DNA of 64,000 nucleotides from an uncultured Burkholderiales bacterium (GCA_903822825.1 CAIJQQ010000039.1:1-64000); one strand, 5' to 3'; positions 37,763 to 48,757 are shown, counted from the first letter of the stretch. Made by a program: numbers and translations. The notes: a model not told the origin generated them from the letters alone.

Positions 37763-38185
37763 TCAGGCGCGACCGATGATGGACGCGGTGGCCATCAATT
37801 CTTCAAGCAGGGCGAGTGAAACTTTGCCCGACACGCTGTAAGGGTCCAGCTCAGCACGCTCGGAATATTTGAGCAAGATGTTGGTGTTGACGCGCGAAGC
37901 GTCCACTTGGCCCATGCTCCAGCCGCCAAAGCGGCGTTCAGGGATTTCTTCGTAGTGCAGCAAGACCACGTCTTTGTGGCGCGCGTCTTTCTGGATGTGA
38001 CCATAAAGTTCGCTCACGGCATTGCGCCCGCCTTCGATGGCCTGCAAAAAGATGCCACCGCCGTAGCACAGGATGCCTGTGATGCCAGTCGCCGGATTGA
38101 ACTGGCGAGACTGGCTCATGATGGACTCGATGGTCTCCGCGCGGCTGTCCACAGCGCGGCTGGCGTAAAGCAGGCGTACCAACAT
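37763..38185 (-). CDS. BLUF-domain blue-light sensor
   Basis: This 140-residue stand-alone BLUF protein binds FAD and senses blue light. The photochemical residues are conserved: Y7 in LLYASR, N30, Q48 in IFLQAIEG, and the W89/M91 pair in FGGWSMG. There is no output domain, so signalling must go through a partner. The ATG at 38185 is used; its SD lies inside the folE 3' end and the gap is 2 nt, so it is translated with folE. Partner proteins are not identified. Confidence 0.93.
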   Translation of the reverse strand: MLVRLLYASRAVDSRAETIESIMSQSRQFNPATGITGILCYGGGIFLQAIEGGRNAVSELYGHIQKDARHKDVVLLHYEEIPERRFGGWSMGQVDASRVNTNILLKYSERAELDPYSVSGKVSLALLEELMATASIIGRA

Positions 38186-38187
38186 GG

Positions 38188-38922
38188 TCAATTCTTTCCA
38201 GGTATCAAAGACAAAAATTCACGGCGCAAATTCGGATCCTTGAGGAAGGCACCGCGCATGACCGAGTTGATCATCTTGCTGTCCATGTCCTTCACGCCGC
38301 GCCAGCCCATGCAGTAATGGCTCGCTTCCATCACGATGGCCAGGCCGTCGGGTTGGGTTTTGCGTTGGATCAAATCGGCCAGTTGCACCACGGCTTCTTC
38401 TTGAATCTGTGGGCGACCCATGATCCATTCGGCAAGGCGCGCGTATTTGGAAAGACCGATCACGTTGGTGTGTTCATTGGGCATCACACCGATCCAAATC
38501 TTGCCGATCACGGGGCAAAAGTGGTGGCTGCAAGCGCTGCGCACAGTGATGGGGCCAACGATCATCAGCTCATTGAGGTGCTCTGCATTGGGGAATTCGG
38601 TGATCTGAGGACCTTCCAAATAACGGCCCTTGAACACTTCCTTCAAATACATTTTGGCCACACGGCGGGCTGTCTCGCCCGTGTTGTGGTCGTTCACGGT
38701 GTCAATCACCAAGCTGTCGAGCACGCCTGCCATTTTGTCGGCGACCTCATCGAGCAGCAGATCGAGTTCACCGGGCTCAATGAATTCAGCAATGTTGTCG
38801 TTGGCGTGAAAGCGTTTGCGGGCGGCGTTGATGCGCTCACGGATCTTGACGGAAACGGGAACGCCTTCGTCATCGGGCGCAGCGGCAGAAGCAGTCATGG
38901 CATCTGGGGTTTTCATTAACAT
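38188..38922 (-). CDS. folE: GTP cyclohydrolase I
   Basis: It converts GTP to dihydroneopterin triphosphate, the first step of folate synthesis. The 244-residue protein has the zinc ligands in CSHHFCPV and in ASHYCMGWRGV, and the conserved VRSACSHHFCPVIGKIWIG and QERL-like LAEWIMGRPQIQEEAV region. The start MLMKTPDAM at 38922 is used; ATG 38916 is possible. It lies 60 nt after cls and 2 nt before the BLUF gene. The nudB gene for the next folate step is upstream in the same run. Confidence 0.96.
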   Translation of the reverse strand: MLMKTPDAMTASAAAPDDEGVPVSVKIRERINAARKRFHANDNIAEFIEPGELDLLLDEVADKMAGVLDSLVIDTVNDHNTGETARRVAKMYLKEVFKGRYLEGPQITEFPNAEHLNELMIVGPITVRSACSHHFCPVIGKIWIGVMPNEHTNVIGLSKYARLAEWIMGRPQIQEEAVVQLADLIQRKTQPDGLAIVMEASHYCMGWRGVKDMDSKMINSVMRGAFLKDPNLRREFLSLIPGKN

Positions 38923-38982
38923 CCGGTGATCCTAACAGCGAACGGCTACCGGCCTGAAAGTGAGGTTTTATCCCGCCGGGGC

Positions 38983-40212
38983 TCAGTAACGCAGGCCACT
39001 GACCGCGATCATCAAACGCATCACCCCGTAGGCGATCAAATCGCGCACCCGCTGATGCCATGGGCGGCGCAAATAATGAGCGGGGTCAATCGGCGTACTT
39101 TCCTCCTCCATGGCCTGCACCAGGCGGCGGTGCAGTTGCGCGGCAAACGTGCGGTCGGCCACCACCACATTGGCCTCGCGGGCGAGCAAGAGGCTCAGCG
39201 GGTCCAAGTTGGAAGACCCCACGGTGGCCCAAGGGCGGTCGTTGTCCGGGTCGATCACGGCCACTTTGGCATGCAGAAAGCTGGCGTTGTACTCACTGAT
39301 TTCCACGCCAGCGGCCAGCAAAGCGCCGTAAACCGGACGCGCAGCGTGGTACTGCATGAAGAACTCATAGCGCCCTTGCAGCAGCAGCCGCACTCGCACG
39401 CCACGGCGGGCGGCGTGGATCAAAGCCTTGCGCAATCGCCGCCCAGGCAAAAAATAGGCATTGGCAATCACGATTTCGTGCCGGGCCATGCCAATGGCCT
39501 TGAGGTAAGCCCGCTCGATCTGGCTGCGGTTCAGCACGTTGTCACGCATCAGCAAACCCGCCCGGGCTTTGATCTGGTCGGGCTCGACGTCTTCGTCTGC
39601 TTGCGTCCAGGGCAGGTGCAAACCCGCTGCCCGAAAAGAACTGAAGGCCTCCGGGAAATTGTGCTGGCGCACATGGCGCACCGCCAGCAAGCGCCACCAC
39701 AGCTGGGTCATGGTTTCCTGCACCTGCTGCACCAGCGCGCCTCGGGCATGGACAGCAAAATCCAGGCGCGGCTTTTCCAGTACCCCAAAGCGCGGGTCGT
39801 ACCAGTCGTCCAAGATGTTGATGCCACCGCAAAACGCCTGCAACCCATCCACCACGCAAAGCTTGCGGTGCAGCCGACGCCACCGGCTGGGGATCAGCAA
39901 TCCCAGCGTTCCCAGGGGCGAGTACACCCGACAAATCACCCCAGCACGCTCAAACCGCGCAGCCCATTCGAGAGGCAAGCGCCCGGTGCCCACCCCGTCA
40001 ACCACCAGCCACACGCGCACGCCGCGTGCAGCCGCTCGCTCCAAGGCTTCGGCCAAGAGCACCGCACCGCCATGAAAATCAAAAATGTAAGTTTCCATCT
40101 GCACCTGAGAGAGGGCGCGGTCAACCGCAGCGATCACCGCTTGGAAATACGCCGCACCGCCTTCGATCAAGCGGATCTGGTGGCCATCGCGCAAAGGGGC
40201 AGCGTGCGACAT
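38983..40212 (-). CDS. clsB: Cardiolipin synthase-like phospholipase D protein
   Basis: The 409-residue phospholipase D superfamily protein has two HKD motifs, HRKLCVVDG and HAKVAVIDPDNDRPW. There are no N-terminal membrane helices, so it resembles ClsB, which makes cardiolipin from phosphatidylglycerol. The ATG at 40212 (MSHAAPLRDGHQIRL) is 2 nt after the stop of the upstream phosphatase gene, which suggests coupled translation. Confidence 0.88.
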   Translation of the reverse strand: MSHAAPLRDGHQIRLIEGGAAYFQAVIAAVDRALSQVQMETYIFDFHGGAVLLAEALERAAARGVRVWLVVDGVGTGRLPLEWAARFERAGVICRVYSPLGTLGLLIPSRWRRLHRKLCVVDGLQAFCGGINILDDWYDPRFGVLEKPRLDFAVHARGALVQQVQETMTQLWWRLLAVRHVRQHNFPEAFSSFRAAGLHLPWTQADEDVEPDQIKARAGLLMRDNVLNRSQIERAYLKAIGMARHEIVIANAYFLPGRRLRKALIHAARRGVRVRLLLQGRYEFFMQYHAARPVYGALLAAGVEISEYNASFLHAKVAVIDPDNDRPWATVGSSNLDPLSLLLAREANVVVADRTFAAQLHRRLVQAMEEESTPIDPAHYLRRPWHQRVRDLIAYGVMRLMIAVSGLRY

Positions 40213-40214
40213 GC

Positions 40215-40955
40215 TCAGGCGTTCAAAGCAAACTCGGCCACCAGCGGCAAGTGGTCGGACATGCGCCGCCAAATGCGGCCACTGGGCACCATGGCCCCCA
40301 AGGGCTGCAAGCCGCGCACATACACATGGTCGAGCTGGTTCAGCGGCAAACGCGAGGGGTAAGTGGGTGTGGGTTGCTCGCGCCACTCTTTGAAGCCCGC
40401 ATGCGCCATGCGCTGACCCAAGCCCGTGCCCCAGTCGTTGAAGTCACCCGCCACCAGCACCGGGGCATCGGCAGGCATTTCGCGGTCAATGAACAGCAAC
40501 ATCTGTTCGGTCTGGCGCACGCGGCTGGCGGGCACCAACCCCAGGTGGACCACCACCACATGCACGGTGCGCCCCGAGAACTGGACCTGTGCATGCAACA
40601 AGCCACGCTGCTCAAAGCGGTGATCGGACATGTCCTCGTGCTGGTGCGACAGCACGGGCCAGCGCGAGAGCAAGGCATTGCCGTGCTCGCCGTGGCGCGT
40701 GACGGCGTTGGTGCGGTAGACCGACTCGTAGCCTTCGGGCGCCAAAAACTCGGCCTGCGGCAAATCGGGCCAATGGGCAAATCGCCGCTGTTCGCGTCGG
40801 TTGGCAAAGCGCACCTCTTGCAGGCACACCAAGTCGGCATCGAGCTGCTCCACAGCATGCCCGATGTTGTGGATTTCAAGCCGCCGCACAGGCCCCAGGC
40901 CCTGCACGCCCTTGTGGATGTTCCAGGTCGCGACGCGCAAGATGTCTTGGCTCAT
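40215..40955 (-). CDS. Endonuclease/exonuclease/phosphatase family protein
   Basis: The 246-residue EEP-fold protein has the conserved blocks VATWNIHKG, VCLQEV, GNALLSRWPV, VHLGLVPASR, VAGDFNDWG and MSDHLPLVAEF that build the metal-dependent active site. Relatives cleave phosphodiesters in lipids or nucleic acids. Pairing with a ClsB-like gene is common in proteobacteria (as in YbhP-ClsB), which suggests a lipid-related role. ATG 40955 overlaps the nudB stop (ATGA). Confidence 0.88.
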   Translation of the reverse strand: MSQDILRVATWNIHKGVQGLGPVRRLEIHNIGHAVEQLDADLVCLQEVRFANRREQRRFAHWPDLPQAEFLAPEGYESVYRTNAVTRHGEHGNALLSRWPVLSHQHEDMSDHRFEQRGLLHAQVQFSGRTVHVVVVHLGLVPASRVRQTEQMLLFIDREMPADAPVLVAGDFNDWGTGLGQRMAHAGFKEWREQPTPTYPSRLPLNQLDHVYVRGLQPLGAMVPSGRIWRRMSDHLPLVAEFALNA

Positions 40956-41425
40956 GCGCTCAAGCCTGCAAAGCGCGGCAGCATCAAAATGGCCTCGGCG
41001 TTGGACGGCGAAAAACACACATCGGCTGCCGCGTGCCATGGCAGCCATTGCAGCTCAGTGTGCTCGGCCGGGTTGAGCATGACCGGGGTGCCTTGCGGCA
41101 CACGCAGGCCAAACACCCGCTCGGTGTTGCGGCTCACATGGGGCGCGTAGCGCCATCGCCAGGCGGGGTAGATGTCGTAAATGTTTTCGAGCTGCCAGTC
41201 GTGCAGCAGGCACTGCGGGTGGCTGGCGTCGATGCCGGTTTCTTCGAGCACCTCGCGCCGGGCCGTCTCGTGCCAATCTTCGCTGTCAAAGTCTTTGCTG
41301 CCGGTGACCGACTGCCAAGTGCCCGCATCGGTGCGGCGTATCAACAGCACATCGTGCGCCGGGGTGTGGATCACCACCAGCACGGATTGCGGAATTTTGT
41401 AGGTCAAAGAGGTCACACCAGCCAT
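40952..41425 (-). CDS. nudB: Dihydroneopterin triphosphate diphosphatase
   Basis: This 157-residue Nudix hydrolase removes pyrophosphate from dihydroneopterin triphosphate in folate synthesis. The Nudix box is GSKDFDSEDWHETARREVLEETGI, followed by the NudB-type FGLRVPQGTPVMLNPAEHTELQWL. The ATG at 41425 is chosen; the upstream frame is open to 41467. It begins the nudB-EEP-clsB-folE-BLUF run. Confidence 0.93.
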   Translation of the reverse strand: MAGVTSLTYKIPQSVLVVIHTPAHDVLLIRRTDAGTWQSVTGSKDFDSEDWHETARREVLEETGIDASHPQCLLHDWQLENIYDIYPAWRWRYAPHVSRNTERVFGLRVPQGTPVMLNPAEHTELQWLPWHAAADVCFSPSNAEAILMLPRFAGLSA

Positions 41426-41436
41426 TCTAGGCAGCC
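41422..41436. repeat. 15-bp direct repeat, copy 1 (left of katG)
   Basis: ccattctaggcagcc occurs here, including the nudB start codon, and again at 43739-43753 upstream of katG in the same orientation. The two copies bracket the katG gene. Confidence 0.6.
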
Positions 41437-41472
41437 TGCGCCTTGACCGCTGCGAACACCCACGCACTGACG

Positions 41473-43753
<2,281 letters not shown>

Positions 43754-43898
43754 CACACCCGCCCGGTCTGTGGTCTGGTCAACGCCCACCCAGAAAACGC
43801 CATAACCATGGCCGTCAAAACTTTGCTGAAAATGCTTGACCGCACCCCAGAAAAGGGCCATGAAGGTCTTGGCCGCTCGAGGGGTGGCGGCCAGCCGA

Positions 43899-46049
43899 TC
43901 ACAAAGGCAGTGAAGCCTTGATGCCCACCGTGGTGTTGCGTGGCAGGCCGGGTTCAAAGAACTGCGAGCTGGCTTGGTTGACGATGAGCGAGCCCACGTA
44001 ACGGCGGTCAAGCAGGTTGTCGACGCCGGCATACACCTCGATCCGACCCGCACCGACTTGGTAGCGCTGGCGGATCTTGGCGTTGACCAAACTGTAGCCC
44101 GCTGCGCTGGCTGCCGGGTCGTTGGCGTCGCTGGCCCAGATGCGTGAGCGAGAAACCCAGTCGAGCGAGGCTTGCATGCCCAAAGGCGCTTTGGCCCCAA
44201 AGCCTTGCGCCGCCCATTGCAACGACGCAAACAGTTGCTGCTCAGGAATGCCTGGCATGGCTTTACCCGCAGGCACGGTTTTGTCGGTGTAGACAGGTTT
44301 GGTGGATGGGCCCGTTTTGGCGGTGGTGGTGAAGTCGCTGGCGTATGTGGCTTCCATCCAGGTGGCAGACAGCTGCGCACGCCACTGCTCGGCCAGCTTG
44401 GCGCGCCAGGCCAGCTCCAGGCCTTGGCGCAGCGTCTGCGCCGCATTGGTGTAAGCGGTCTTGCCTGATTCGGAGAGGGCCGTCACGATCTCACGCTCGG
44501 TCTGGATGTGGAAGACCGCAGCGTCCAGGCGCATGTCGCGCGTGGGTGTCCATTTGACGCCGACTTCTTTGTGCTGGCTTTGCGAGGCGAACAGGTTGGG
44601 GTTGAACTGGCCCACCACCGAGCGGGTGTTGCCCGCGCCGGTCACGGCATAGGCGGCTTCGGCCAAGGTGGGGGTTTCAAAGCCACGGCCCCAGTTGGCG
44701 TAGACGTTGAGTTGTTCGCTGGCGTGCCATGTGGCGCCCAGCACGGGGCTGGTGGCCGCGTAGTTCACCGAACCCGACCCATTGGGGTCGGTGGCGGTCA
44801 CAGGCATGTCGTCGCGGCTCTTGAGGTCCACGCTGCTGCGGCGCACACCCGCGGTCAATGTCCAGGGCGAGCCTGCCAAGTTAGGCAGGTGCCAGTTCAG
44901 CTGCGCGAACAGGTCGCGGTTGCTGGCTTCGTTGTATTCGTTGCGGGTGATCGCACCGGTTTTTTCTCCGGCAAGGGTGGCACCGCCTTGGCGCTGCTCG
45001 CCCGATTGGTCGGCGTCCAAGCCCACCACCCAGTCGATCTTGTCGCCGGCATCGGTGCGCGCTTTGCCATTGAGTTGCAGGCCTAGGCCTTTGAACTCGC
45101 GGGCCAAGCCCACCCAAGTGCCGGCAGTGGCGCTGCTGGCCTGGTATTGCAGGTTGTCGCGTGTGCCTGTGTAGGCGCGCGCTTGCAGGCGCAGGTTGTC
45201 GCTGAAGCGGTGTTCAAGCACCGCGCCCAATTGGTTTTGCGAAACGATTTTGCGCGTGCGGTTTTCCAGCGCAAAGTTGCCAGGCAACTGGGGGTTTCGG
45301 GCAAGATCCTCGGCTTTGAGACCCAAAGGGTCCATGGCATAAGGCATGTCGAATGCGCTGGCGATCAGCTTCAGGCGTGTGCTGTCTTGCAAGTCGGCGG
45401 TGAGCACACCATTGAATTGTTTGCGCTCTGCACCACTGTTGGTGCGGTATCCGTCGGTGTGGAAGGTGCTGTAGTCGGCCACCAAACCCACGGCGCCTGT
45501 GCGGCCACTGGCTTGCCAGTCGGTGCGGCGCAGGCCGTAGCTGCCCAAGGTGACTTGCCCGTCGACCTGCGGCTGCGCGCCTGCTTCGCGTGTGGTGGTC
45601 TGGATGACGCCTCCGGCCGAGTTGCCATAGAGCTGCGCCAGTGGTCCCGTGAGCACTTCGATGCGCTCGGCAGACGTCAAGCTGACTGTCGAGGCTTGGC
45701 CTTGCCCATCAGGGGTGGTGGCCGGAATGCCGTCGGTGATCAGGCGGATGCCGCGCAGGCCAAAGGGCGCACGGGCACCAAAACCACGAATGGAGATTTG
45801 CACGTCCTGGGCATAGTTGTTGCGGTTGAGCGCCACCACACCGGGCACCTGGCTCAGCGCCTCGGACAAGTTGACCTGCGGGCCCGCATTGCGGATGGCT
45901 TCGCCGTCAATCACCGACACCGAAGCGGGGGCATCGAGTTGACGCTGCAACATGCGGCCGCTTTGGACCATGACCTCATCGGTGCTTTGGGCGTGCGCTG
46001 TGGCGCTCAACAAACCCAGCACACCACTCCAATAAATACGGGTTTTCAT
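43899..46049 (-). CDS. pqqU: TonB-dependent receptor, PqqU (YncD)-like
   Basis: The 716-residue outer-membrane receptor starts with a signal peptide (MKTRIYWSGVLGLLSATAHA). Plug-domain segments closely resemble E. coli PqqU/YncD as remembered: DAPASVSVIDGE, NYAQDVQISIRGFGARAPFG and RGIRLITDGIPATTPDGQGQ. The C-terminal YVGSLIVNQAS ending also matches. PqqU imports pyrroloquinoline quinone (PQQ) with TonB energy. A PQQ-type sugar dehydrogenase and a cytochrome c lie directly upstream on the same strand, which supports that role. Receptors for copper or siderophores have similar plugs, so a different ligand cannot be excluded. Confidence 0.85.
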   Translation of the reverse strand: MKTRIYWSGVLGLLSATAHAQSTDEVMVQSGRMLQRQLDAPASVSVIDGEAIRNAGPQVNLSEALSQVPGVVALNRNNYAQDVQISIRGFGARAPFGLRGIRLITDGIPATTPDGQGQASTVSLTSAERIEVLTGPLAQLYGNSAGGVIQTTTREAGAQPQVDGQVTLGSYGLRRTDWQASGRTGAVGLVADYSTFHTDGYRTNSGAERKQFNGVLTADLQDSTRLKLIASAFDMPYAMDPLGLKAEDLARNPQLPGNFALENRTRKIVSQNQLGAVLEHRFSDNLRLQARAYTGTRDNLQYQASSATAGTWVGLAREFKGLGLQLNGKARTDAGDKIDWVVGLDADQSGEQRQGGATLAGEKTGAITRNEYNEASNRDLFAQLNWHLPNLAGSPWTLTAGVRRSSVDLKSRDDMPVTATDPNGSGSVNYAATSPVLGATWHASEQLNVYANWGRGFETPTLAEAAYAVTGAGNTRSVVGQFNPNLFASQSQHKEVGVKWTPTRDMRLDAAVFHIQTEREIVTALSESGKTAYTNAAQTLRQGLELAWRAKLAEQWRAQLSATWMEATYASDFTTTAKTGPSTKPVYTDKTVPAGKAMPGIPEQQLFASLQWAAQGFGAKAPLGMQASLDWVSRSRIWASDANDPAASAAGYSLVNAKIRQRYQVGAGRIEVYAGVDNLLDRRYVGSLIVNQASSQFFEPGLPRNTTVGIKASLPL

Positions 46050-46102
46050 TTTTTAAATCCTGGGCCATGATGGCGTTCGATGCCGCTGCCTGCGGCTTGG
46101 GT

Positions 46103-46417
46103 TCAAGGCAATTCGACCGAAACCTTGATGGCACTGTACCAAGCGGCCAGTTGCGTGATTTCAGCGTCGGTCAGGGGTTTGGCGATCAAGCCCATGACCT
46201 CGTTTTGACGTTTGCCGCTGCGGTAATTCTTGAGTTGTTCGCTCACATAAAACGCCTGCTGGCCCGCCAGGTTGGGGGCGTTGGGCAGCGTGGCAACCCC
46301 GTTAGGGCCATGGCACAAAGCGCAAGCCACATCGGCTTTGGCGCGACCAGCGCTCACATCGTCGGCATGGCAACTCAAGCTCGCCGCCATCAAACACACC
46401 CATAAAATATTTTTCAT
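46103..46417 (-). CDS. Periplasmic c-type cytochrome
   Basis: The 104-residue protein has a signal peptide (MKNILWVCLMAASLSCHA), one heme site CALCH, and a likely methionine ligand in NEVMGLIAKPL. Its size and YRSGKRQNEVM motif fit class I cytochromes of the cytochrome c553/c4-like group. It probably accepts electrons from the adjacent PQQ-type dehydrogenase. It lies between that gene and the TonB receptor. Confidence 0.9.
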   Translation of the reverse strand: MKNILWVCLMAASLSCHADDVSAGRAKADVACALCHGPNGVATLPNAPNLAGQQAFYVSEQLKNYRSGKRQNEVMGLIAKPLTDAEITQLAAWYSAIKVSVELP

Positions 46418-46435
46418 ATCTCAAACCTCAATGAA

Positions 46436-46458
46436 CGGGGCCTCGCATGGAGGCCCCG
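46436..46458 (-). promoter_or_regulatory. Intercistronic hairpin between dehydrogenase and cytochrome c
   Basis: cggggcctc (46436-46444) pairs exactly with gaggccccg (46450-46458) across a 5-nt loop. No T-tract follows on the minus strand. It is a strong GC hairpin, more likely an mRNA stabiliser or processing element than a terminator; it would favour the upstream dehydrogenase message. Confidence 0.5.
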
Positions 46459-46512
46459 AAGCTCAAACGATACAGGCTGTCGGCTTGCAGCTTGGGCCTG
46501 TACCCATGCCGA

Positions 46513-47790
46513 TCAATTACCGGCGTAGCTGATGCGATAGATGGCGCCAGCGTAGTCGTCAGACACCAGGATGGAGCCGTCAGGCAGGTTGGCCACGTCC
46601 ACAGGACGCGCCAAAGCACGGCCCGTGACTTTGTCCAGGAAACCATCGGCAAAAACTTCCGATGCACCTGCTGTGCCATCGGCTTTGATCGGCACGTAGT
46701 TGATCAGGTAACCGCTGGGTGTCGTGCGGTTCCATGAACCGTGCGAAGCCACGAACAGACCGCCTTGGTACTTCGCAGGGAAGGCCTTGCCGGTGTAGTG
46801 TGTCAAGCCCAGTTGCGCTTGGTGCGCAGGGAACTCGACTTGAGGGTAGATCGCGCCAGCAGGCTCTTTCATGTCCTTGAGGTCAGGTGCTGCAGCAGAG
46901 CCGGCGACCTTGAAGCGGCCGTTGTAATAAGGGAAGCCGAAGTGCTCGCCTGCCTTGGTGAGCTTGTTCAACTCGCCTGGTGGGATGTCGTCACCCAAGC
47001 CGTCGACCTGGTTGTCTGTGGCCCAGATGTCACCCTTGGGTCCGATGGTGATGCCGGCAGGGTTGCGCATGCCCTTGGAGTACACAGTGCGACCGGAACC
47101 GTCCAGGCCATTGAAACGCAGAACGCCACCAATGCCCAGTTGTTCGTACAACTCGACTTTGTCTTTGGGCTGTACGTTATAAGGCTGACCCATGGTCACA
47201 TAGATCTTGCCATCGCTGGCGACCTTGCAAACGCGGCCAGTGTGGTTGAACGATTGCTCCTCTACAGGGATCAATTTGCCCTCGGGAACGATCATGTCGA
47301 CCGCAACGTCAGGACCTTCATAGAAGTATTCAGCCGCAGGAAAATGCATGATGCGGTTGGATTCAGCCACCACAAGGAAGCCGTCTTTGGTGAAGCACAC
47401 ACCGTTGGGGTTGCTGAATTTGATGGAAGGCGCGAATGCCTTGACTTCAGTCGCTGCATCACCGTTGTTGCGGTTGGTCACAGCCCACACAGTGGTTTTG
47501 CGTGTGCCGACAAACAGCATGTTGGTCGAAGGCGCGACGGCCATGTAGCGCGCATCGGGCACCACGGCGTAGAGGTCAATCTTGAAACCGTCAGGGAGTT
47601 TGACTTTTTTCAGGTTGGCACGAATGGCATCCGCGTTTTTGCCTTCTTGTGGCACGACCGGGATATTCATGCTGGTCGCCGTATTGCCCATGCGTTGAAG
47701 TGTCGACAAATTCTTGTCTTGGGCAGAAGCGTTGGTGGCAGCCAAGGCTGCAACAGCCAGGGTCAGCGCGGAGAGTTTGATCAAGTTCAC
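46513..47790 (-). CDS. PQQ-dependent sugar dehydrogenase (sorbosone/GSDH family)
   Basis: The 425-residue periplasmic beta-propeller enzyme has a signal peptide (MNLIKLSALTLAVAALAATNASAQ). Motifs of the glucose/sorbosone dehydrogenase family include FNHTGRVCKVASDGKIYVTMG (with H183), GMRNPAGITIGPKGDIWATDN and RPVDVANLPDGSILVSDDYAGAIYRISY. Related proteins oxidise aldose sugars with PQQ. It is the first gene of the unit with a cytochrome c and a PqqU-like receptor. A PQQ requirement is inferred from family and context. Confidence 0.88.
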   Translation of the reverse strand: MNLIKLSALTLAVAALAATNASAQDKNLSTLQRMGNTATSMNIPVVPQEGKNADAIRANLKKVKLPDGFKIDLYAVVPDARYMAVAPSTNMLFVGTRKTTVWAVTNRNNGDAATEVKAFAPSIKFSNPNGVCFTKDGFLVVAESNRIMHFPAAEYFYEGPDVAVDMIVPEGKLIPVEEQSFNHTGRVCKVASDGKIYVTMGQPYNVQPKDKVELYEQLGIGGVLRFNGLDGSGRTVYSKGMRNPAGITIGPKGDIWATDNQVDGLGDDIPPGELNKLTKAGEHFGFPYYNGRFKVAGSAAAPDLKDMKEPAGAIYPQVEFPAHQAQLGLTHYTGKAFPAKYQGGLFVASHGSWNRTTPSGYLINYVPIKADGTAGASEVFADGFLDKVTGRALARPVDVANLPDGSILVSDDYAGAIYRISYAGN

Positions 47791-48087
47791 AAGGCACCTT
47801 TAATCAGTAGAAGGGAACATTCCCTGCACGCATCTTAAGTTTGGGCATGCGCCGTAAAGACCTAGCAGTAACCCTATAGAACGGGGCAAAACAGACACGC
47901 ATGTGACTACCTTGGGGGGTAAACTGAAATTAATTCCAAGCCTCTCGGAAATAAATTTGATCAGCAATTTGAGATCTCAATTTCAAACAGAAAATTCCCA
48001 TAATTTCACGAATTAAAACGGCACACTTTCGCCAGCCGTTCACCTCTGAGACGCTTTCTCGAACAAGTCCACCTTCACCACTTCGGC
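47791..48087. other. Intergenic region with possible regulatory palindrome
   Basis: These 297 nt separate the divergent dehydrogenase and ABC genes and contain no gene. The left part has an AT-rich stretch and a ccttggggggt segment. A 12-bp perfect palindrome, ttgagatctcaa, lies at 47969-47980. Promoters for both genes should lie here; no clear -35/-10 pair was identified. Confidence 0.5.
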
Positions 48088-48696
48088 ATGCTCCAACAAA
48101 CATTTCACACCCCGCTGCGCCAGAAGGTGCTCCAGATTCAAAGGCTGACCGGTGGCCCGCACAGCACGCAGCTTTTTACCGATCAAGACGTTCAAATTCC
48201 GGCAGGCCTGACGGCGGTCACAGGCGACGAAGGCACAGGCAAGACCAGCCTGCTGAGACTGCTCGCAGGCGATTTGCCTTTGCAAACGGGCACACGGCCT
48301 GCCGTGGACGCCCTGTGGCTCAACCTGAGCTTGCCAGGCCACGACGAGGACACCCCTGAGCAAGTCTGGGCAGCCCTTCACAAGCAGTGCCCCCAGTGGA
48401 GCGCGGTTCTGCAAGCCGCTTTGGTGCAGGCCCTGAGCCTGCAAGTGCACCTGGATAAAAAACTGTTCATGCTGTCCACGGGCAGCCGCCGCAAGGTGGG
48501 GCTGGTGGCCTTGCTGTCGTGTGGCGCCACCCTCACCTGCATTGACCAGCCTTACGTGTCGCTGGACCAGGTGTCCATTCAGGTGGTGCGGGACTTCTTG
48601 AACGACATGGCAGATCACCCGACGCGGGCCTGGTTGGTGGCCGACTACGAGGCCGATCCGGATGTGGACTGGCAAAGCGCCATCGCCTTGAGTTGA
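48088..48696 (+). CDS. Degenerate ABC ATP-binding protein
   Basis: The 202-residue protein has a Walker A motif GDEGTGKT (46-53) and an ABC signature LSTGSRRKV (129-137). The Walker B stretch reads LTCIDQP, so the catalytic glutamate is Q154, and no switch histidine is found near the end (AWLVADYE). It therefore binds nucleotide but may hydrolyse it poorly. There is no membrane or binding-protein partner nearby. It ends at a strong terminator. Function is unknown; a CcmA-like or regulatory ATPase is possible. Confidence 0.75.
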   Translation: MLQQTFHTPLRQKVLQIQRLTGGPHSTQLFTDQDVQIPAGLTAVTGDEGTGKTSLLRLLAGDLPLQTGTRPAVDALWLNLSLPGHDEDTPEQVWAALHKQCPQWSAVLQAALVQALSLQVHLDKKLFMLSTGSRRKVGLVALLSCGATLTCIDQPYVSLDQVSIQVVRDFLNDMADHPTRAWLVADYEADPDVDWQSAIALS

Positions 48697-48713
48697 AGCC
48701 ATGCCTCACAAGA

Positions 48714-48739
48714 AACGCCACCCGAAGGTGGCGTTTTTT
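48714..48739. terminator. Bidirectional rho-independent terminator
   Basis: aacgccacc (48714-48722) pairs with ggtggcgtt (48727-48735) around a cgaa tetraloop, followed by T to 48739. It ends the ABC gene on the plus strand, and the complementary A-run could also serve the convergent aspS gene, whose stop is at 48758. Confidence 0.9.
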
Positions 48740-48757
48740 GTTTCAGGGCAAGAGCAA

